From assembly GCF_001606025.1 (NCBI RefSeq), contig NZ_CP014945.1:372001-436000 (forward strand): a stretch of DNA of 64,000 nucleotides, written 5' to 3'. The position numbers and the translations under genes are program-made. How positions within the stretch are numbered: position 1 is the stretch's first letter; each line of letters opens with the position of its first letter. This DNA comes from Psychrobacter alimentarius (GTDB lineage Bacteria; Pseudomonadota; Gammaproteobacteria; Pseudomonadales; Moraxellaceae). Of the stretch, positions 57,957 to 64,000 are shown in pieces. Below the pieces are notes generated by a model. That model made no database searches, was not told where the DNA came from, and saw only the letters and a list, made by a program, of their open reading frames with translations.

Positions 57957-58427
57957 AAAATGGTGTGTCCTAAAGATAAATCATGGGTGAATCAGCGTAG
58001 AGTACATCTGACCAAATGGTATTTGATATTAAAAATGAAGCCGAAAAGATCGGCTCTGAATTACTATAGTTTACATATTGGCCTATAAAAATAAGGCATC
58101 ATCATTATGGCAGTGGTATCTATATGATCCATTCCCGCCTACAAGCGCTACGCTAGAAAACTGATGGTTAAGCCTTCTATTTTAGTACAATATTCAAGAC
58201 AGTTTGTGCCTTTTTCTATATTGCTTATGCCAGAGTTGATCGATTTGATAAACAGTTAAATTATGAAAAACTCGTGGTGACTATAATGGGCAATACCATA
58301 TTGCAATGGTTTTACTCATCGATATTTTTAGCGAACGAGCGTTCTCATCACAATACAATTGCCCGCACTGGCAAAAAAGTACCAAATATGCTTGTGATAC
58401 CTGATATACAACTAAGGAGATTTATCC
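57957..58427. other. Divergent rluE/icd intergenic region
   Basis: This is 471 bp without a gene; promoters for both genes are expected. AAGGAG precedes the icd start by 8 nt. I found no clear operator. Confidence 0.55.
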
Positions 58428-59687
58428 ATGGCCTATGATAAGGTTATCGTACCAAGAGACGGAGAAAAAATTACTGTAAACGCTGATTTGTCGTTAAATG
58501 TGCCCAACAATCCTATCATTCCATTTATCGAAGGGGATGGCATTGGGGTTGACATCACACCTGTCATGATAAAAGTAGTGAATGGGGCGGTAGACAAAGC
58601 TTATCACGGTAAAAGATCTATCATTTGGATGGAAGTATATTTGGGTGAAAAAGCGGCTAAGGTTTATGATGGTGAATATTTACCAAGTGAGACGCTAGAG
58701 GTTTTAAAAGACTATATCATCAGTATCAAAGGTCCATTGACCACCCCAGTTGGCGGTGGCTTTCGTTCATTAAACGTGGCAGTACGTCAGGAGCTTGACT
58801 TGTATGTGTGTCAGCGCCCGGTGCGCTGGTTTGAAGGAGTGCCAAGTCCCGTTCGTCAACCCGAACTGACTGATATGGTGATTTTCCGCGAAAACGCAGA
58901 AGATATCTATGCAGGTATTGAGTGGGAAGCCGGCAGCGATGAGGCCAAAAAGGTCATTAATTTCTTAGAAAAAGAGATGGGTGTGACCAAAATCCGTTTT
59001 TCAGAGGATTGCGGTATTGGCATAAAGCCTGTATCAAAAGAAGGCTCACAGCGTCTCGTACACAAAGCCATTCAGCATGCTATCGATAATGACCTACCAA
59101 GTGTGACCTTAGTGCACAAAGGTAATATTATGAAATTCACCGAAGGCGCATTTAAAGAGTGGGGTTATGAGGTAGCGGCAGAGAGCTTTGGTGCAGCGCT
59201 GTTGGATGGTGGCCCTTGGATGACCCTAACTAATCCGAAAACGGGTAATGACATCGTTATCAAAGATGTCATCGCTGATGCGTTCTTACAGCAAATCTTG
59301 ATGCGCCCTGCTGACTACTCTGTGGTGGCAACCTTAAATTTAAACGGCGATTATATTTCTGATGCGCTAGCGGCGCAAGTGGGCGGTATTGGTATCGCGC
59401 CAGGTGCCAATAAGGGCAACGCTGTCTCTGTCTACGAAGCGACTCATGGTACAGCGCCTAAATATGCTGGGCAAGATAAAGTCAATCCCGGCTCGTTGAT
59501 TCTGTCTGCTGAAATGATGCTACGCGATATGGGATGGACGGAAGCGGCTGATCTTATTATTAGTGGTATCCAAGGCGCGATTGCACAAAAGACAGTGACT
59601 TATGATTTTGAGCGCTTAATGCCAAAGGCGACCTTACTCAGTACGTCTGAATTTGGTGACGCGGTGATTAAGCATATGGACGCTTAA
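58428..59687 (+). CDS. icd: NADP-dependent isocitrate dehydrogenase, homodimeric type
   Basis: This enzyme oxidises isocitrate to 2-oxoglutarate in the TCA cycle. The 419-residue protein is very like E. coli Icd (416). The substrate-binding loop [18 protein letters not shown] contains Ser114, matching the Ser113 that AceK phosphorylates in E. coli; whether this happens here is unknown. The metal-binding and NADP-binding parts ([32 protein letters not shown]) are intact. A second, monomeric isocitrate dehydrogenase lies convergently downstream. Confidence 0.97.
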   Translation: MAYDKVIVPRDGEKITVNADLSLNVPNNPIIPFIEGDGIGVDITPVMIKVVNGAVDKAYHGKRSIIWMEVYLGEKAAKVYDGEYLPSETLEVLKDYIISIKGPLTTPVGGGFRSLNVAVRQELDLYVCQRPVRWFEGVPSPVRQPELTDMVIFRENAEDIYAGIEWEAGSDEAKKVINFLEKEMGVTKIRFSEDCGIGIKPVSKEGSQRLVHKAIQHAIDNDLPSVTLVHKGNIMKFTEGAFKEWGYEVAAESFGAALLDGGPWMTLTNPKTGNDIVIKDVIADAFLQQILMRPADYSVVATLNLNGDYISDALAAQVGGIGIAPGANKGNAVSVYEATHGTAPKYAGQDKVNPGSLILSAEMMLRDMGWTEAADLIISGIQGAIAQKTVTYDFERLMPKATLLSTSEFGDAVIKHMDA

Positions 59688-59744
59688 TCCATCAGCGAGC
59701 TGAACAAGCGGTTACCAAATGCTAGACAGTCTAAGCAAACCACT

Positions 59745-59780
59745 AAAAAAGCCATCTTCCCTTAGGTAGATGGCTTTTTT
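59745..59780 (+). terminator. Terminator of icd
   Basis: The stem AAAAAAGCCATCT / AGATGGCTTTTTT with a 10-nt loop follows the icd stop by 57 nt. Confidence 0.87.
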
Positions 59781-59825
59781 ACGACAGGAGTTATGTAGAC
59801 AGGTTGGTTTAAAAATAGAGTGCAC

Positions 59826-59862
59826 AAAAAAACACCCCTCAGATTTAGAATCTTTGGGGTGC
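59826..59862 (-). terminator. Terminator of the monomeric isocitrate dehydrogenase gene
   Basis: A hairpin CACCCCAAAGATT / AATCTGAGGGGTG (minus strand, two mismatches) is followed by a T run on the minus strand. It lies about 115 nt after the gene. Confidence 0.75.
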
Positions 59863-59975
59863 CTTTTATTGATTCTGACTGATGCTTGGATAAAAGCTTT
59901 TAAGTACCTATCACTTAACCTAAGCTCAGCACATGATCAAAACGTTCTTATCATGAAGCGCTTACAAAGAAATGC

Positions 59976-62195
59976 TTACAAAGAAGCCAATGCTTCATTA
60001 AATAACGTGCTTGGACGCATGATTTGTTCAGCCAGTTTTTCATCCGCCATGTAGTAGCCTTTGATATCTACAGATTTGTTTTGAGCATTATTCAACTCTT
60101 TAACAATCGCTGCTTCATTAGCTTCAAGCTTTTGAGCCAACTCTGAGAATTGTGCTTTTAGCTCAGCATCTTGATCTTGTGCGGCCAGCTCTTCTGCCCA
60201 GTACATTGCCAAATAGAAATGACTGCCGCGGTTGTCAAGCTCACCTGTTTTGCGTGATGGTGACTTGTCATTTAACAACAGTTTTTCAGTGGCTCTATCA
60301 AGCGTGTCTGCCAAGATTTGCGCTTTTGCATTGTTGTCATTTTTGGCCAAATGCTCCAAAGAGACTGCCAATGCTAAAAACTCGCCCAATGAATCCCAAC
60401 GTAAGTGGTTTTCCTCGATAAGCTGCTGAACATGCTTTGGTGCAGAACCACCAGCGCCTGTTTCAAACAAACCACCACCCATCATGAGTGGAACGACAGA
60501 CAGCATTTTGGCACTTGTTCCTAGCTCTAGGATTGGGAATAAGTCAGTAAGGTAATCGCGTAAAATGTTACCGGTCGCAGAAATCGTGTCAAGACCACGA
60601 GCAACACGCTCTAAGGTATAACGCATGGCGCGAACCTGAGACATGATTTCGATATGTAGACCTTCGGTATCATACTCTTTTAGGTAGGTTTTTACCTTTT
60701 TGATCAGCTCGTTTTCATGTGGACGGTATGGGTCTAACCAAAAAATAACCGGGGTGTTAGATTCGCGTGCACGGCTGACAGCAAGTTTTACCCAATCTTG
60801 AATAGGATCGTCTTTGGTCTGACACATACGCCAGATATCGCCCTCTTCAACACGTTGCTCAAGCAATACTTCGTCGGTATCAATATCAACGATACGTGCG
60901 ATGCCATTATCGCTAGACTCAAACGTCTTATCATGTGAGCCGTACTCTTCTGCTTTTTGAGCCATCAAACCAACGTTCGGTACAGTACCCATGGTGGTTG
61001 GATCAAAGTTACCATGCCATTTACAGAAATTGATCATTTCTTGATAAATGCGGGCAAAGGTAGATTCTGGCATGACCGCTTTACAATCATACATTTTGCC
61101 ATCAGCGCCCCACATTTTACCGCCTGCACGGATCATGGCTGGCATAGATGCGTCGACAATGACGTCACTTGGCGAATGGAAGTTGGTGATGCCTTTGGCT
61201 GAATCAACCATCGCAAGACGTGGACGATGCTCTTGGCAAGCATGTAAATCGTTTTCGATTTCTTCACGTTTGCTGGCTGGTAGCTCAGCGATTTTTTCGT
61301 ACAAGCTGGCCATACCGTTGTTGACGTTGATACCCAACTCTTCAAACAATGCAGCGTGCTTTTTGAAAGCGTCTTTATAGTAGATTCTAACCGCATGACC
61401 AAACACGATAGGATGCGATACTTTCATCATGGTGGCTTTTACATGCAATGAAAACAAGATACCCGCTTCGCGGCAGTCTTCCATTTCTTGCTCATAAAAA
61501 TCAAGCAACGCTTTTTTGCTCATGAACATAAGATCGATAACTTCTTTGTCAAGCAAAGCGATTTTTGGCTTTAATACTTTGGTCTCGCCAGCGTCAGTCA
61601 CCAACTCCATACGTACAGTGCGTGCCTTGTCTAAGGTTATAGATTGCTCACCGTCATAAAAATCGCCACTGTGCATGTGCGATACGTGCGTGCTTGACCA
61701 CTGTTTCCACTCACCCATAGAATGCGGATGCTTGCGAGCGTAGTTCTTTACGGCTTTTGGCGCACGGCGGTCTGAGTTGCCTTCACGTAAAACAGGGTTG
61801 ACTGAACTGCCCAAACTTTTGCCATAACGCTTACGAATCTCTTGTTCTTCTTCCGTTTTAGGATCATCTGGGAAGTCAGGAATGGCATAGCCTTTGCTTT
61901 GTAGTTCTTTGATAGCAGCGCGTAGCTGTTGTACAGAGGCACTGATGTTAGGTAGCTTGATGATGTTGGTGTTTGGATCTTGCGTCAGACGACCAAGCTC
62001 AGCCAAGTTGTCCGGAACACGTTGATCTTCCGTTAAGTAATCAGGGAATTCAGCCAATACACGTGCGGCAACAGAGATATCACTGGTTTCGACAGAAACG
62101 CCTGCCGTTTGTGTGAATGCTTTAACAATAGGTAAAAATGATAAGGTTGCAAGCGCTGGGGCTTCGTCAGTTTTTGTATAAATAATTTTTGACAT
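59976..62195 (-). CDS. Monomeric NADP-dependent isocitrate dehydrogenase
   Basis: This 739-residue protein is the monomeric type of isocitrate dehydrogenase (IDH-II), unrelated in length and arrangement to the dimeric enzyme next to it. Characteristic stretches are [34 protein letters not shown] with the substrate-binding Ser/Arg, and [19 protein letters not shown] in the C-terminal part. Both forms catalyse the same NADP-dependent reaction, and the monomeric type is common in marine and cold-living bacteria, often cold-active. It is convergent with icd, so the two are not co-transcribed. Confidence 0.96.
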   Translation of the reverse strand: MSKIIYTKTDEAPALATLSFLPIVKAFTQTAGVSVETSDISVAARVLAEFPDYLTEDQRVPDNLAELGRLTQDPNTNIIKLPNISASVQQLRAAIKELQSKGYAIPDFPDDPKTEEEQEIRKRYGKSLGSSVNPVLREGNSDRRAPKAVKNYARKHPHSMGEWKQWSSTHVSHMHSGDFYDGEQSITLDKARTVRMELVTDAGETKVLKPKIALLDKEVIDLMFMSKKALLDFYEQEMEDCREAGILFSLHVKATMMKVSHPIVFGHAVRIYYKDAFKKHAALFEELGINVNNGMASLYEKIAELPASKREEIENDLHACQEHRPRLAMVDSAKGITNFHSPSDVIVDASMPAMIRAGGKMWGADGKMYDCKAVMPESTFARIYQEMINFCKWHGNFDPTTMGTVPNVGLMAQKAEEYGSHDKTFESSDNGIARIVDIDTDEVLLEQRVEEGDIWRMCQTKDDPIQDWVKLAVSRARESNTPVIFWLDPYRPHENELIKKVKTYLKEYDTEGLHIEIMSQVRAMRYTLERVARGLDTISATGNILRDYLTDLFPILELGTSAKMLSVVPLMMGGGLFETGAGGSAPKHVQQLIEENHLRWDSLGEFLALAVSLEHLAKNDNNAKAQILADTLDRATEKLLLNDKSPSRKTGELDNRGSHFYLAMYWAEELAAQDQDAELKAQFSELAQKLEANEAAIVKELNNAQNKSVDIKGYYMADEKLAEQIMRPSTLFNEALASL

Positions 62196-62537
62196 TTTAG
62201 TAGTGTCTTCCTTTAGGCTAGAGTTAAAAATAAAATAAAGCGCAAATATGATGTTGAATATGTTTTAACAAATACTATATTTCAACAAATATTATGCATG
62301 GTGAACGACGCGATTAAGTTCATCATATCTGGCTTCTCAAAATTTTTTGAAACTGCTGAACACGTCTCTTTTTAATTTTCACTAAACTTGTGCTTTGAGA
62401 CTGCATGCTACTACTGGGCCGTTAATCCACTATAAATCATCTTTGCTGTCAATCTCATATAGTGAACTAAGTATACTGTTTTCGCTCATATCCTATGTGT
62501 TTGAATTATATTAAGCTAATAACAACCTTATTCTACC

Positions 62538-62609
62538 AGCCATCCGCTTCAATATCATCTTTTCCATACAACTCCTGCCTTTTTGTCTGAAGAAAAAGGC
62601 GGGATGGCT
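62538..62609. ncRNA. Nested hairpin, candidate structured RNA
   Basis: An outer stem AGCCATCC (62538-62545) / GGATGGCT (62602-62609) encloses an inner hairpin GCCTTTTT / AAAAAGGC (62577-62600). No known RNA family is recognised; the strand is unknown. It could be part of a small RNA ending at the terminator near 62800. Confidence 0.3.
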
Positions 62610-62786
62610 AAGAGGATTTTTTGAAGTCTTTGAGCGATAACGCTTATAAAAGGCAAGGGTAGTTAGCCCAGCACAACGTGATTTTAATGGCGTCCCTTCT
62701 ATTTTATTGCAGCTTGATTGTCTTTTTATTGACCGCTAAACAAAGTATTATTCAGCATCCACATCATTATAATAAATGATCATAAT

Positions 62787-62820
62787 AAAAAACCACCTAT
62801 ATAGCTGTAGGTGGTTTTTT
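62787..62820. terminator. Orphan bidirectional terminator
   Basis: A perfect stem AAAAAACCACCTA / TAGGTGGTTTTTT with an 8-nt loop has A and T tracts. No annotated gene ends here on either strand, so an unannotated transcript is likely. Confidence 0.8.
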
Positions 62821-62927
62821 GTTGAAGCGGTCATCAATTTTGCAAATTGTGACAGCAAATAGGCAAAAATTTGCTAGGCTAGATGACTGATCGATAGAAT
62901 ATCGGCAAACATAGAGTAAGCAAAAGT

Positions 62928-64000
62928 ATGAATTTAAAATACGCATTGATAAGCGATACCAGTTGGCAAGACCAAGCAGATTGGCAGACACCAGACACGC
63001 CTTTTATGTCTTTTGCTTTTTGGCAAGCACTCAGCGATACGGGGGCGATAGGTGAGCAGGCTGGCTGGTTGCCCATATTTATTTTGGTTTATCGCGATAC
63101 AGACAGCTTGGTAGATATGGCAATAGATGAGTCTGTAGAGAGTGACCGTCATGATGTTGATCAAAGTCCTACTACACCGATTGCTGTATTGCCCGTATTC
63201 ATAAAAGGTCATCACCGTGGCGAGTTTGTGTTTGATCATTCATGGGCGGAGGCCTATGCGCGCTACGGGGTGGATTATTATCCTCGGCTGGTGACAAGCG
63301 TGCCTTATACCCCGATTACAGGTCAGCGTTTTTGGTTGGTAAAAGGGGAAACCTTAGATCATGATATTTTTAAGACTGCTATCGCAGGCGTCGATGATAT
63401 TGCGCAGCAAGTGGGCGCGTCAAGCTGGCATGGCTTGTTTGTCACATCAGAGATGGCGGATGTCGCAACTGCTTCCATGCCGACAGGCCTTGATATAGAG
63501 CTTGCTATCGCAGCACAAGAAAACGGTATAGAACCTGTGCCTATCGAGATGCCGATACTAGAGCGGCAAGGGTGTCAGTTTTTGTGGCAAAATAAAGACT
63601 TACTCAGAAACAGTCAGCCTTTTGCAGATTTTGATGCGTTTTTGATGACCTTAAAAGCCAAAAAGCGCAAGACTATCCGCGCTGAGCGCCGTAAGGTGTC
63701 TGAGCAAGGTATTGTCTGTCAACGTAAATGCGGCGATGAGATTAGCGATGAGGATTGGAAAGCCTTTTATCATTGTTATGTCATGACATATGCCGTGCGC
63801 GGTCAACAGCCGTATTTGACCATAGATTTTTTTATGGCATTGGCGCAAAATATGTCTGAGCATTTGATGCTAGCACAAGCGCTAAACGACCACGGCGAAA
63901 TTATTGCCAGCAGTTTGTTCTTATATGATGATCCTAACAGTGACAGTACTGGTCATAGGCCCACCTTATATGGCCGTTATTGGGGGGCACTTGGTGAGTA
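62928..64000 (+). CDS. FemAB-like (COG3146) N-acyltransferase-fold protein, 3' end outside the window
   Basis: The frame opens with an ATG at 62928 and stays open for about 357 codons to the right edge. The sequence matches the COG3146/DUF482 family, described as peptidoglycan- or acyltransferase-like (FemAB/GNAT): PFMSFAFWQAL near the start, GWLPIFILVY, VLPVFIKGHHRGEFVFDHSW, AEAYARYGVDYYPRL, VPYTPITGQRFWL, then LMTLKAKKRKTIRAERRKV. The family normally has about 370-390 residues, so little is missing. The biological substrate is unknown. The GAG-containing leader gives no strong ribosome site. Confidence 0.82.
   Translation, partial: MNLKYALISDTSWQDQADWQTPDTPFMSFAFWQALSDTGAIGEQAGWLPIFILVYRDTDSLVDMAIDESVESDRHDVDQSPTTPIAVLPVFIKGHHRGEFVFDHSWAEAYARYGVDYYPRLVTSVPYTPITGQRFWLVKGETLDHDIFKTAIAGVDDIAQQVGASSWHGLFVTSEMADVATASMPTGLDIELAIAAQENGIEPVPIEMPILERQGCQFLWQNKDLLRNSQPFADFDAFLMTLKAKKRKTIRAERRKVSEQGIVCQRKCGDEISDEDWKAFYHCYVMTYAVRGQQPYLTIDFFMALAQNMSEHLMLAQALNDHGEIIASSLFLYDDPNSDSTGHRPTLYGRYWGALGE

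Larger units (their letters stand above)
62196..62927. other. 732-bp gene-free region with structured DNA
   Basis: This spacer separates the monomeric isocitrate dehydrogenase from a plus-strand gene. No reading frame is supported. It contains a nested hairpin and a strong orphan terminator, listed below; the left part should hold the dehydrogenase promoter. Confidence 0.6.

Noticed and set aside
1..64000. Defence system, prophage, integron, biosynthetic cluster or CRISPR
   Set aside because: Every clear gene belongs to a core housekeeping or envelope family, and no integrase, transposase, repeat array or hallmark defence domain was seen.

Overview
The window reads as ordinary chromosomal core DNA of a gammaproteobacterium in the Moraxellaceae, most likely Psychrobacter. 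The evidence is moderate GC with AT-rich spacers, Acinetobacter/Psychrobacter-like protein sequences, a pilT-pilU twitching pair beside yggS, and a dimeric plus a monomeric isocitrate dehydrogenase side by side, which is typical of cold-adapted marine bacteria. No tRNA, rRNA, CRISPR array, prophage, transposase or complete IS was seen.

Layout. 1-9.5 kb: ferredoxin FdxA (cut by the window edge) and MutS on the minus strand, SecA on the plus strand, a small lipoprotein, and two minus-strand YsnF-type (DUF2382) stress proteins. 9.8-20.6 kb: thiolase, homoserine dehydrogenase, a DsbC-like isomerase, YedI, and a very long RNase E, followed by a 1.2 kb leader that separates it from divergent rluC. 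20.6-27.4 kb: RluC, a HAD phosphatase, EngB, two periplasmic c-type cytochromes, a multi-pass membrane protein overlapping RnfH, and BamE. 27.6-34.8 kb: Fur, PilU, PilT, YggS, a CNNM/CorC-type protein and NadE. 35.6-44.5 kb: an AI-2E-family permease, PdxB, EpmA, an NAD(P)-binding reductase, YaiI, PurK, PurE, a metallophosphatase and a rhomboid protease. 44.9-57 kb: two tandem paralogous envelope proteins (one with an OmpA domain, one without), NagZ, Prc, SlyD, an M61 peptidase and a double-DUF305 lipoprotein. 57.3-64 kb: RluE divergent from Icd, the monomeric isocitrate dehydrogenase, and a FemAB-like protein cut by the right edge.

Functional themes. Envelope biogenesis and quality control: SecA, BamE, Prc, the DsbC-like protein, SlyD, NagZ, rhomboid and the OmpA-like pair. 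RNA metabolism: RNase E, RluC, RluE, and EpmA modification of EF-P. Cofactor and nucleotide synthesis: NadE, PdxB, PurE/PurK. Gene pairs with recognisable conservation elsewhere include mutS/fdxA, rne/rluC, fur/bamE, rnfH/bamE, yggS/pilT/pilU and rluE/icd.

I found no clearly new multi-gene system. The items most worth a second look are the tandem OmpA/OmpA-less paralogs, orphan terminators with structured spacer DNA (about 62.5-62.8 kb and 52.6-52.9 kb), a 32-bp perfect palindrome after prc, an inverted-repeat element near 57.2 kb, and the long RNase E scaffold with its leader. All coordinates and motifs were read by eye; no database search was run.
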